Origin: Stichopus chloronotus
Lineage: Eukaryota > Echinodermata > Holothuroidea > Aspidochirotida > Stichopodidae
Length of the DNA: 64,000 bases
Assembly: GCA_021234535.1 (NCBI GenBank)
Contig: CM037841.1
Span: 10,684,825 to 10,748,824 of the forward strand
Reading direction: 5' to 3'
Program-made: the position numbers and the translations under genes
Notes under the pieces: model-generated
Told to the model about the DNA's origin: nothing
Databases searched by the model: none
What the model saw: only the letters and a program-made list of their open reading frames with translations
Part shown: in pieces, positions 1 through 10,500 of the stretch
Layout of the letters: each line of letters begins with the position of its first letter
Position numbering within the stretch: position 1 is the stretch's first letter

Positions 1-1496
1 AATTTTCTCAGTATGATACCGTACGCGCCAACTAATCAGATGGCGCTCCACTTTGATGGAGTCCACGTAGAGAAAACGTGCGACCATGGTAGGGTTATGC
101 TGTCCCCCACCCCCTCCCCCCATCCAGATTCAACCGTTTTCTCGAAGTCTGCTTAAGTCAGCGTCAGCAAACAATTGGATGGGGGGGGGGGGGATGTTCA
201 GTCCCCAAATTTGCCAAGGCTTCAGAAATAAATGAAATTGGGCGATGCATAATTCAATTATATTCTTGCATCATTTCAACCTGATGTGTGTTAGTATTTT
301 TTTTTACTAGATTGATTTTTACTCATATTAGGCCTATTGCGAACTTGCAGACATGAGACAGCTATTAGAAGGCTGGATACATGCAGCTTACAGAACCCCA
401 GTGAGTGCTGTTTCCGACCCGATCTGAAGAGTTTGCAAGGCCCAAAAAATTTCATAAGCCACGGCGATTATGGCGTTCCACTTATAGATAGTCTGCGGAC
501 AGTCAACCCCCGGACCGCTCCCAGCCCCCCCCCCCCCCCCAAAAAAAAAACAGTTTTTTTGTTCCCAGGCCTATTTTAGGCGACGGCACGTTTAGGAGAA
601 GTATTAGACCACATGTATCAATGACATATCGACGCCAATGGTTGATGGTCCAAGACCTCGGATACTTAACGATTTCAGCGTACAAAGAGCTAAACACCAA
701 TTTAAAGAGGAAAGAAAAACTAAAAACATCAAGAGGCTATATCTATTATTTCATATTTGAAATGCTTTTCAGTTTGTTCCGTGCAACGTCATTGGTCCCC
801 CTCAATGTAGGGGGACCTCTACCATATAGCCTCCCTCCCCCGTCACTATGTCACTGATGTCTGGCTATAGGCATGTGCTTACGTGTAGGCGTATATGTAT
901 AATTCTCTGTTAAATGCCATTCAACTGACCAACTGAGATTGCTATTTCTTTATTTTTGTAAATTGACACCACAATTCAAGTGGATATGGAGCAAATCTAC
1001 AGATGTATTAGGCAAACAAAGACCTGATAATGTATAGCTATACTACGGAGTTTGAAACGGGAGGAAATAACATCTACAGGAGGAGATCAATGAGGGGGGA
1101 CATGACTTGATTATATGTCACATTTACAGGAATGGGGGACACTCGTCGTCCCTCTTTCTTCCACCGATTCATGCCTATGCTCTCAGATCCACTCTTGCTT
1201 TCCAGTTTTTCAATTACTTTTATACGAAAACCTATTCCAGTATACTTATATCGCGTAAACTGAAGTAACTCTTAGCCCAACACTCGTTCCACAATTAACA
1301 GCCCAACTTAATAAATAAAGTAAAAAGTAACGGTGACATTATAAGCAAGCTTTGTTTCATTGACATGATGCTACTTTGACACCCTTAACGTAACTTTGTC
1401 ATTCCTTCTCGAAAGTTTTAAATCAAGGAAGGGTACGCACATATTTGTACTTTTGTTTCGTTTTTACTTTTTCCTCCCTGGATGGTCAACGTTTAT

Positions 1497-1530
<34 letters not shown>

Positions 1531-1653
1531 TCTTTCCTGTCACGTCTTTTTGCGTTTTTATTCTCTCTAATTATGAAAGTTACTGCTTGGCATCCCTGGT
1601 GGATCCTTCTGTTAGGAGCACATTGTTTGGAACTGTTGCTATTTGCTATTCCA

Positions 1654-1657
<4 letters not shown>
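1..1657. other. Non-coding, low-complexity and dispersed-repeat DNA
   Basis: No open frame here shows domain-like sequence. The stretch has C- and G-homopolymer runs (13 G at 181-193, about 16 C at 525-540 followed by 10 A) and AT-rich filler. The segments near 30-60 and 470-500 share a GGCG(C/T)TCCACTT-like core with a third copy near 46590, so the left edge probably contains fragments of an old dispersed repeat. Short open frames at 337-857 run through the homopolymers and are not credible genes. Confidence 0.6.
1499..1528. repeat. (AT)n microsatellite
   Basis: An uninterrupted run of alternating A and T of about 28 bases, 130 bp upstream of a second, longer (AT)n tract. Both strands read through it as Tyr-Ile repeats, which produces spurious open frames. 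Confidence 0.95.

Positions 1658-1715
<58 letters not shown>
1658..1715. repeat. (AT)n microsatellite at the 5' edge of a Penelope-like fragment
   Basis: About 57 bases of perfect TA dinucleotide repeat. The recognisable Penelope-like reading frame starts directly at its right edge, so the tract either marks the truncation point or was the insertion target. A second TA-rich tract lies at 2184-2218, beyond the other end of the element. Confidence 0.95.
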
Positions 1716-1716
<1 letters not shown>

Positions 1717-2069
1717 CGCTTGTCTACAAAGCCACAGTCACTGGGTGCAGTGTCGAACCCATGACTTACATCGGGATATCTGGGGGCCCATTCAAACAGC
1801 GATATTATAACCACAAGAAATCATTCAATCATGAAAAACACGCAAAGGACACCGAACTCTCCAAGCATATCTGGAAACTCAAGAAAGAAGAAAGGTGTTT
1901 TGATATTGAATGGGAGATCCTAAGACTATCAAACACCAAACAAAGAACATCAGGTCAATGCAACCTCTGCACAGAAGAAAAACTGGAGATCTCACTAGCA
2001 GACAACAACAGCCTACTCAACCGCAGAACTGAGCTTCTGTCGAAATGCAGACACACAAAAAAAACCTAA
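1716..2069 (+). pseudogene. Penelope-like GIY-YIG endonuclease domain (C-terminal fragment)
   Basis: The frame reads about 117 residues to a TAA stop at 2067-2069. It begins ALVYKATV, then MTYIGISGGPFKQRYYNH, giving the paired Y...YIG motif and the conserved Arg in FKQRYYNH of GIY-YIG nucleases. Next come TELSKHIWKLK, a CNLC pair of the type found in Penelope endonucleases, and a final NRRTELLSKCRH segment with the metal-binding Glu. In the family this domain nicks target DNA for target-primed reverse transcription. The surviving part has no stop or frameshift, but it has lost its start and the whole reverse transcriptase, so it cannot encode an active element. The family assignment is from recognised motif order; no search was run. 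Confidence 0.85.
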
Positions 2070-2105
2070 AAGATGAGCTGTAAAGGAAAAGCACTGAAGC
2101 GAACC

Positions 2106-2161
2106 ACTTGCTGCCTGAAGATTGCGAGGAAAGCATGAAACTCTGAGTTGCAGCCACAAGT
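2106..2161 (+). ncRNA. Hammerhead ribozyme (type I), Penelope-associated
   Basis: All core elements are present in order. Stem I 5' strand GCTGC (2110-2114) pairs with GCAGC (2150-2154), and after a 3-nt bulge CAC, ACTT (2106-2109) pairs with AAGT (2158-2161). The core is CTGAAGA (2115-2121, fitting CUGANGA). Stem II is TGC/GCA (2123-2125 with 2133-2135), with a U-U mismatch at its base and a 7-nt loop. GAA plus A15.1 is at 2137-2140. Stem III is ACT/AGT (2140-2142 with 2146-2148) closed by a CTG triloop. H17 is T2149, so predicted cleavage falls between 2149 and 2150. A very short stem III is typical of hammerheads reported in Penelope-like terminal repeats. The weak stem II may reflect decay. 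Confidence 0.8.
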
Positions 2162-2183
2162 CCAAATACAGTGTATAGTCATC

Positions 2184-2218
2184 GTATATATGTATATGTA
2201 TATATATATATACATATA
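2184..2218. repeat. TA-rich imperfect microsatellite
   Basis: Alternating TATATG/TATATA sequence that is also self-complementary (GTATATG...CATATAC). It marks the approximate 3' limit of the Penelope-like fragment. Confidence 0.85.
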
Positions 2219-2219
2219 C

Positions 2220-5068
2220 CCCACCCCTCAGATTTCAGTAACAAGTGATGGTGGAATAAGTGATGAATGATTCAAATTGCAGACATGAGACCTCTATTTC
2301 AAGTCATGGTAAAGCACAAAACACACTTGAGAAATACAGTTTCTCAATATTTCTTCGTCTCACCTCCCCTGTTCTCTTGTAAGCAGGAAGTGTGAAATTC
2401 CTTGCTGTTTATACTTTTGTTTTAGACAGAAAACTGTAATCGTTAAAAAATTGCTTTAAACTTGGTTTATGTAAATATATTTACAATACTTGTAGGAAGC
2501 TGTGACCAACTTGCCTCCTCCCCTGGATGTCGGCAGTGGAGATCTCAACAACCCCCCCCCCCCCTCCCTCCCTGGCAAAAAAGTAGTCAAGCTACGCCCC
2601 TGAATATCTAAAATGAAGGATTGATTGTGGTAACTTTGTATCGTAGGAACATCATTGATATCTCAACAGTTGGCAACTTTGTGAAAATGGTGGCGTCATT
2701 CTGAATTGTTGTCAAGGCATTCCGAACTGTTGTCACGGCATTCACTACAACAACTGAAGCTATTGACGGTGTTGTCCAGCTAAATAAGAATGGTCACTGG
2801 AATTTGGTGAGTGGAGTATTTCGAAGTAGTTTCTCCCTCCACTCAAAAAAAGTACAGATCTTTTCTCGTGAACATGTTCGAAGCTGGTAGGAGTGTTGAG
2901 AAGCTGTGTTATATTGACGCGTAGAATGTATTGTCCCTCATCTTCACAGAATCTGGTGTTATCGGAGATTATCATGGGGTTTACTGATGCTAGTTACGTT
3001 AATACTCCTTGAAGTAACGTCACTTTTACAAAGAGAGAATATTTTATCACCAGTAACTTTAAAATAATCGAGAAAAGAAAACAAGGTGTATTTCAACTTA
3101 AGATTTTCAGCTTTGAGAGGGCGAGGTCCATCTGAAACTGAGTTCAGTCTCATTCTTCAAAAAGGGAGGGCAGTCCTTTCCCCTTCTTTCTGATTCGCAC
3201 TAACAGGGGCGTCAGTCCAAATGGAAGGGACATGTCCGACTAACTGATAGGTTTGAACGATTAAAGCTGACCCGGATGTGGTCTGCGCACTGCACTGTTT
3301 GATGGATTTGGGGTATATTGGACAGGTCCAATATGTTTTCCTCTGTGGTCTCGGGTAACGTCCATTAACGTGACCAGAAGAAAAAAGCTCTGCGGTATTT
3401 GCAGAATTGTGAGCATTGAAATGAAGGATTTCTGTATGGTATTGAACTGGTCCAATATTGCAAAAAGAAATTTTAAGCCTTACAACCCCCACCCCCTCCG
3501 CAATGGTCGGAAACAGCACTGCCCGGGTGTCCTGGGCTTCATGTACCCAGCCTTGAAAGAAGGCTCTCTTGCCTGCACTTTTCAATTAATGAAAGAAGCA
3601 TTACTCGATGGAAAAATGGTAATAATTTCGATTGATCTTATCTACAATATTTATGCTATCGTTACTTTCTGAAAAGTTAATTCAAAAGTTTTAAGTTTCT
3701 AACGATAAAGGTGACATTCTTTATTAATTTCAAGCTGCTTTACAGAGACAAGATGTACGCAATCAACGGGGGTATCCCCTTATAACTTTATCTCGACTGT
3801 CCAGGTAATGAAGTCAGATCATTACCTTCTTTTGTCCCCATTAACATAATACGGCAAGGAGAAACCTGCGCTCGAAGCGGGCAGAAAGTGTTCACATTTG
3901 GGGTGTGTAGATGAGTCTAACGGTGATATATAAACACCTAAGTTCGTCACGCAGAGTTCCCTTTTGACCATTTATCAGCCTAGCGATTACATCAGTCACT
4001 CAACAAACTGTTGCAATATTTGTTACAATGTACGGCTACAAAAAGTGAGCCAAGACATTTCTCTTTTATGAAATGTGTGGGACATTTGATATTATGTCCT
4101 CCACCAATCGAAATGTGGGGGGACGTGTCCCCTCGTCCTCACTGTTAGCTCCCATGCACACACTAATGACCCCCCCCCCCCCTTGCCTTGGATGATTTGA
4201 TGATTGTAAATTGCTAAATTACCTAAATATTTGATACCTTGGTAGATTTATGGATTTTAATTAAATCTAAAGCTCAGCGTGTTCAAGGTTGCAGTGCCAG
4301 GGTGTCAATATTTGTTAATTCTGAAGGCAAAATGATCTTTTTGGCTTTAATTTCTCTTGGATGTATCATATTCAGGAAAACGTATTGTACATTCCACTTA
4401 TAATAAACATCAATATAAGGTCATCACTTCCAGCCTCCCCCCTTAACTCCAAACAGGAAAAACAAGAAAAAAGAAAACAATGTTTGTATCTTTGAATAAT
4501 ACGACAGCATGTTAAGGTCATGTGATTTGTTTTCACTTTCCATTACATAGTGGAAGAAAAATAATCCAACCATTAATTTGATTAAACAACTTAATAGCTT
4601 GATTAATCAAATTAAAAAGATAACGTGATTCGAATGGACCTCCGTAGAATAAAATGTTGCCGCCGCACTGACCAAAGACTTCAGCGAACCCTTTCTAGTT
4701 TCAACAAGGAAATGTAACGTTACCTTGGAGGTGCAATAAATCTTATCCACAGAATTATACATCTTGCGGTCCATCCCGGTGTTACGGGGGGGGGGGGGGG
4801 ATGCAACTTGGGAGTCTTACAAATAAATTTTGTTCCCCTAAAATTAAAACAGTGAAAGGAAAACCCCAAAACCTAAATAAAAGAAACCCCAAATATTTAC
4901 TTTTCATTTTTTTTTTCAGTGGTCTTATCATTCATGGACGCGTGGTCATAGATTTTAACTCCAGAAGATGCCCTGGATGGTAGACAGAACTTATGACAGA
5001 GATTTGTGGAAGAAATGGAATTTCCCAACAAACACTGTGGTGATGTCTCGATCGGAGCCAAAATGCCC
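2220..5068. other. Intergenic DNA, no gene seen
   Basis: No reading frame here resembles a known protein. Frames between 2760 and 3585 are short, and the pair around 3370-3585 overlap on opposite strands. C runs occur at about 2552-2565 and 4171-4182, and a 15-G run at 4786-4800. The phrase GCTACGCCCCTGAAT near 2592 resembles the end of a common dispersed invertebrate repeat. One strong hairpin is listed separately. Confidence 0.55.
4574..4615. repeat. Perfect 12-bp inverted repeat (hairpin)
   Basis: TAATTTGATTAA (4574-4585) is the exact reverse complement of TTAATCAAATTA (4604-4615), separated by 18 nt. The AT-rich arms hold TTGATTAA-like words. No flanking duplication or transposon terminus was recognised, so the function is unknown. 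Confidence 0.7.
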
Positions 5069-5731
5069 TTAAAGGGGAAATCAGGGTTTATTTTCACAAG
5101 TTATTTCACTACAATTCCCCACCAGTATCGTATCGTACGTTGTAACTAACAAATATGATCAAGATTATCTCAAAACATGTGTCACATGTGGACAATTTCG
5201 AGAAACGAGTCAAATTCGCAAAAAATCGGTTAAGAACTCCGAAAGTCTGTAACATCCATATTCATCGAATCAAATATGAATATTCAATACTATCGCCATT
5301 TCGAGGTATGAGGAGGTAGGGCTTCCTATTTAGTTCAGTAAACAAAACATCAAACGAAGTCGAGGCGTGAGTGAACAGCTGTATGGTTTGCACATAGCCT
5401 ACGAGTAATTTCCATTCGCGAATTTCGCGAAGACGTACAGCATGGGAACCGTAAACATTCGATTATGTTTATTCATACAACGTCATCTCAGTCTTATGCT
5501 GTGATCGGTCATCGCATAGAGGAGGCTGTCTTGTCTTGTATATGAACGTTTATTTTTTGTACCCGACAAATATTGAGAGTTCTCATTCAACAGTAATTAA
5601 CGCAATAATTACCGTTTTTCTACCTTCAAACACCTCCCAAACCTCTCTATATTTTCGGTGAACAATCAGTTTTGAAAGAAAAATGAACTAAAGGTGAATT
5701 TTCTCACACAAACCCTGATTTTTCTCTTTAA
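5069..5731. mobile_element. TTAA-flanked MITE, about 0.66 kb
   Basis: The left end reads TTAAAGGGGAAATCAGGG and the right end, reverse-complemented, reads TTAAAGAGAAAAATCAGGG followed by TTTG. These imperfect inverted terminal repeats are about 20-25 bp, and both start at a TTAA (5069-5072 and 5728-5731). The interior has no credible coding frame. TTAA target duplications with AGGG-like termini fit a non-autonomous DNA transposon of piggyBac-like or related type; the superfamily is inference. The element lies about 1.3 kb upstream of the likely hexokinase promoter. Its ends share TTAAAGGGRAAAT with the MITEs at 50057 and 62336, but the interiors differ. Confidence 0.7.
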
Positions 5732-5739
5732 AGACACAC

Positions 5740-7079
5740 TTGATAAATATTTTCGACAGTGTTGGAGATTAAGAATGTTTTTGTTTGGGATTTGTGGTTT
5801 TGGGACGTCTTCTCTTTTCAGGGTCATCTCAAGAGGACCGTATTTTGTGATCCTTTATTCAGTAAACTAAACCAAAAAATGTAAATTGTGTCAGATTTAC
5901 CACTACATTTATTTCTGGGTAAAGTCACCATTAGAGGATATAGAGAGGTTGATAATACATGGCATGAGTGAATTATTGTGAACAAAAATTTAGAAAGTCA
6001 GTATAGTAAATGAAAACAGTGGAACTGATACTAGTGTTGTAATATGGGATATTGAGTTTTCAAACTTGTGATCTGTCACTGAGTTTGTCATCAGTAGAAC
6101 AATACACAGTGTGAAATCCTGTGACAGTTTTATTTCAAGAATAAGGTATATGATATGATTTTCTATCACTTTATGTGTGTCATCTCAGTCACACCGTTTT
6201 AAAGTTCTCTGTGGAAAAGGTTTTTAAATTGATAACAGGATGACAATTTCTTTTATGGGTCACTTTCAAGGGTCACTTGCAAATTCCAGAAAATTTGCAG
6301 TAAATTCCATCCCGAGAACTCAATAGCACGAAATTGAGAAGACACTAACTTTGTAAGAAGAGAGGGTACAAATTCCTGAGGTTTTGAAAAATTATAGTTG
6401 AAGTTCCTCAAAGTGAAAAAGAGTGTTCTGTGGGCCTGGTTAATTTGGAAAAAAAATAATAGACTGAATTTAGCAATCCAATATAATGCTCACGATAAAT
6501 AGATAATATTCCTCCGAGGAGTAGGAGTACTGGCAACGTCCAAAGTTGGCCTAAGTAATTCTGTTTCCCATATGATCCATACCTTCAGTTTACCGGAGGG
6601 TCAAAATTCTGAACAACAGAATATCTTAACTCGAGGGAGTATTATGAGGTCGAAAATAATGAGCAAAGATTCACTGACACATAACATAGGCCTAGTCCTT
6701 AAATTGCCTAGGGCTTTGTACTATTTTATAAAGTAAAGAAAGAAAAAGAATCAACGTTTTCGAGGGGGAGAGGATCCTTTTCCAGGCCCCTCCCCCTAAA
6801 CCCGTCCCTGCCCCCCACCCCTAAACCATTGTTCAGAGAGGCAACCCAAAGGAACGATGAAAATCCTCTTCATTTAAATGCAGCTCTTGGTACTTACTAC
6901 GACTTCTTTAAAATTTTATCGACTGCCCTCGTTAATTTGTTCCAGCGCTAACCTCTGAATCAGGTGTTGGTACGTTACCCATAGCTATATTGTAACTCGG
7001 TGATATAGCTAGCTGGTTTTTGGATGATACGCATAAGTCCGTTGTGCTGGCTAGGCTATAGCTCGCTGAAATTGCGAAA
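5740..7079. other. Upstream intergenic DNA of hexokinase, no gene seen
   Basis: AT-rich sequence with no convincing open frame and no recognised repeat. A C-rich patch lies near 6785-6825. Confidence 0.5.
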
Positions 7080-7498
7080 TCCATGCCCCGCCCACTTCGT
7101 GCCCTCTGTTCTGTTTTTGACCGGCGGTTGGATCACTGTAATTGCGCTGGATACGTTATTTTAGGAGTCACAACTACAGATAAATTTCTACGTATAGACA
7201 CGCGTGCAGTCTATAGAGTGTACTAGCCTTCTTACTGGGTTGCCAAATGGCCAATCAAGTTGATTCTGCTAGGACGCAGTGCCATATATTTCTGCGCACA
7301 GCATGCACTAAACTCGGTACACTGTACACACATGATGTATTGTAGAAGTGACGACCAATGCTAGGAAGTGCATATGTTAGTTGCAAGTTGAATCAGCTGC
7401 ATTGGTGGTAGCTTCACTGAGATCAGCTATCATCTGTTGGAACGATTTCACAGTTTTGAACAGCATCCCTGTGAAAGCATTGAACCAGTCAAACCAAA
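7080..7498 (+). promoter_or_regulatory. Likely hexokinase promoter and 5' UTR
   Basis: The region directly upstream of the first hexokinase codon contains a GC-box-like CCCCGCCC (7086-7093) and a TATA-like CATATATTT (about 7283-7291). It is richer in CpG than the surrounding introns. The start codon at 7499 has A at -3 and G at +4 (AAAATGG), a good initiation context. The transcription start cannot be fixed from sequence alone; promoter and 5' UTR are grouped, and an upstream non-coding exon cannot be excluded. Confidence 0.4.
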
Positions 7499-7519
7499 AT
7501 GGCAAACACAGTGGAACAG
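7499..7519 (+). CDS. HK: Hexokinase exon 1
   Basis: ATG plus six codons (MANTVEQ), ending CAG before GTAAAG. Phase 0 joins to VDNVLD in exon 2. This start was chosen because the Kozak context is good, the splice phase fits, and vertebrate hexokinases also encode a short, variable N-terminus in a separate first exon. An alternative first exon cannot be ruled out. Confidence 0.75.
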
Positions 7520-10500
7520 GTAAAGGCTTTAACTGTCTTCAGTAGCCTAGGTTAACTCTCAAAGAATCTCATGAGACTTGAGAGATCTCGATTTCCCATG
7601 CACCCCTGGATGGGCTCAAGCGAGCCCTAAATTTCTGAGTTCATAAGAATAGGTCCCAAGGCCTACATACAGTACCTGGACACTTTACGTACGCGTAGGC
7701 CAAACCGTTCGTTAGGCAGTGAAACCTTGATCTTTTGCAAGGGTACAATTGTAAATCAGTTGACAGTTAAAGACAAAAACTCATTACCCCAGATTGTTTC
7801 AGTTCTTCCAACACTTGCGTCTAGTTCCTCCCTCAGCCTGTCTAAAATTCCTCCTCATGTGTAAATGGATCACTGTGTAGGCTGTGTAATTTTCTGCATC
7901 TTTCGAAGTTGCTCGCAATCAAAGGGTACTGTAACTTAGAACCAGTTGGGAATTTCGCTTTGCCGACGCCAAAAATACAGCTTAGGGTGATGAGTTAGGC
8001 TACTGCATTTAGTAATTTAAGTTACAGTTATGTCAAGACCACTAATGTAATGCATTTGAAGTACCATGACTGAGATGAGAAATTGCAATCACACAGTCAT
8101 AGGCCTAGGCTTAGCCCTTGAACAGGGCTGTGTGTTACTCGTTACATGGTGTAGTGTTTTTGCTACTATTTTGCATGTGGCTCACCTCAAATGGACCCTC
8201 ACTGACCGCTGGCACAAAACACAGTATGAGCTAAGTTGTAACTGGAGCTGATACATATGAAGTACACCATTGAAGATCAAGGATAGACTGCAAAGTGTAC
8301 ATTGACCGGGGGGAGGGGGTATTGTCTTGCATGCCCTCTGGAACACAGGCCCTTTGTTCTGTCCCAGGGTTGCCACTCAACCAGAATATAACAGCCTGGA
8401 CTTCTCAAATACAATGTATGACTACTGGTGCCATCTTGTCCTAAGCTCATTACACTCTACAGCACAGACCTTGTGCTGCTTACACAAATTTTTAACCCAT
8501 TAGCTGACCCTTGCCAGGGTCATTGTTTTCATGCATGTTCACAAATAGTTGTTTTCTTACCAAACTTTGCACAAACGAGATTGCCACCACACCTATCTTT
8601 TTGCATAAACTTTGTACCATAAGATGAAGAGGAAATGGATGAATTTTGACCCAAAAAACTGAACGTAACGCTTAGTCAGTATGCTGCTGTACGCCATATT
8701 TGCAAGTCTTCAGGTGAGTGAATGATGCTAAATTTTGTCGTTTTATGCTTTGAATGGTCACCAAAAATAGTTTTATGGCTAATGTTATTGTTTAAAAAAT
8801 GTGTGCAGTGGGATGCATTTGGCCCATGGACTATCTCATTTAGTTCTAATGAAAGCACTGTATGAATCGTTCTTGCTGATTTTGGTGGCATGTTTTTGCA
8901 AAGCCTAATTGGGTTAAAAAGTTGTGTTAGCGGCACAAGGGCTGTTATGTGGAGTGTAACGTAATGTTATGCACAGCCCTGTTCAAGATCTAGCTTAGGC
9001 TAGGCTTATTTGTTAATAGCTAGTAGGCTCATGGTAGCTAGGCCTAAGCCTAGAATGATGCTCCACAAATTTATGCAACTACTGCAGACCTAATGCATAA
9101 GTTTGAATGCAGTTCAAAATTGTTCCCTGATTCCATAGTGTGAGACACATTCAAAACTTTCAGATGATGCAAGTTACGTTTCCCTGTGATCTGAGACTAA
9201 CAACCTTATTTGAATTTGAAAGTTTCAGGGTCAGGAAGCCCAATGGGCTTTTCAAGGACATTTTACAATGTTGATCATGCATGGGCACCGGCGGTATTCA
9301 CCTTCTCTTTGCGATAAGTCATTAAGTTTTCAGAGGGTAGCGAATCAGGGGTGAACCAATCAGTGCAAACCCAAACATGATCCTGGGACTGACATTCAGA
9401 TGAGAGTGCATCCATCAGCTCTTTAGCCATTTTTTCAAGTCAAAGGCTAGGAGGGGTGCATGGGATACTTGCCCAGCTCAGCAGCCTATCAGCTTTACTG
9501 AGAAACCTAAGGCAGACACAACTGAATCAGACAACAAGAACCCCAAAATCACCCCTAGCAACACTACAAACAGCTTTACTGAACCAGCCAATCGGAAGTC
9601 TCCAGGTTCAAATCAGGTACCTTTAGATCACAAGATGGATGCTCTAATAATCCAGCCAACCCTCAGAGCTCTGCAACCTGTCACAGAATTATATGACAAT
9701 GATCAGGACTGCAACTTTATAGGCCTACAATAAGAGCCTTTTAATCACTGCAGTTTGTTTAACCTTTGCTAGTACTGAACCTGTCACCGCCACTTTAGTG
9801 AATAGTTTTAAAGGTTGAATCGACCAGATCATGAGAAGAAAGAGGGGGCATTGCATAAGCCAGATAAGGTTGCCTGCCCCCGTTATTTAGACCCCCTCAG
9901 CGGTATTGCTAGTGGGATAAGGTATCTTATCCGTGAGTTACTTTGAGTTTTCCAAGAATCTCTGAATCAAGTACAAGGTGATGTGCATTAAGGTTACTTG
10001 AAATTTAGACCAAGAGGCCAACGTAATTTAACTTTCCCCTCAACCTTTTTGGTTGAGGGAATTTTTTTCTCCTGGTATTTTATCACAGTTTGCTATGCAA
10101 AGAGGTCAGACTGCCTGCGCACATGTGTAGCAGTTGTTCTTTACTTTTCAGTTTGAGATTTAGAAAGACTTTGTGACAGAATGCCCAAACATTTTCAGAA
10201 TGGCTAGTTTTAACCCAAGGTTTGAGCGGCTTAGGAAGCAAATTTTAGATTAATTGCATCAATGTATATGTGCATGCTTTAGCAAGGATACAGCACCTAA
10301 TAGTAGGCCTTTCTGGCTAGGTTTGTGAACATGGTTCTTGCAATGGAATGCTTGTCTTTTGGGGTGTGATTAAGGCAGCTGCAGTTAACAAATTGCATGC
10401 ATACACACACATTTAATTCCATTCCAAACATTTCTATGTTACAGCAGAATTGATGCATATGGAAACATTTGTACCAAAACTAAGTTTCATTTACCTTTGC

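Larger units (their letters stand above)
1716..2218 (+). mobile_element. 5'-truncated Penelope-like retroelement (3' end)
   Basis: This fragment contains the C-terminal GIY-YIG endonuclease coding segment (1716-2069), a short 3' non-coding region with a hammerhead ribozyme fold (2106-2161), and a TA-rich end (2184-2218). The reverse transcriptase that lies N-terminal to the endonuclease in Penelope-like elements is absent, because the frame runs straight into an (AT)n tract on the left. The exact 3' boundary is uncertain because the element fades into TA-rich sequence. The pattern fits a dead, 5'-truncated copy. Confidence 0.8.

Noticed and set aside
1396..1814. Open frames with long Tyr-Ile repeats on both strands
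   Set aside because: They are the translation of (AT)n microsatellites. Only the part after 1716 on the plus strand has real protein content.
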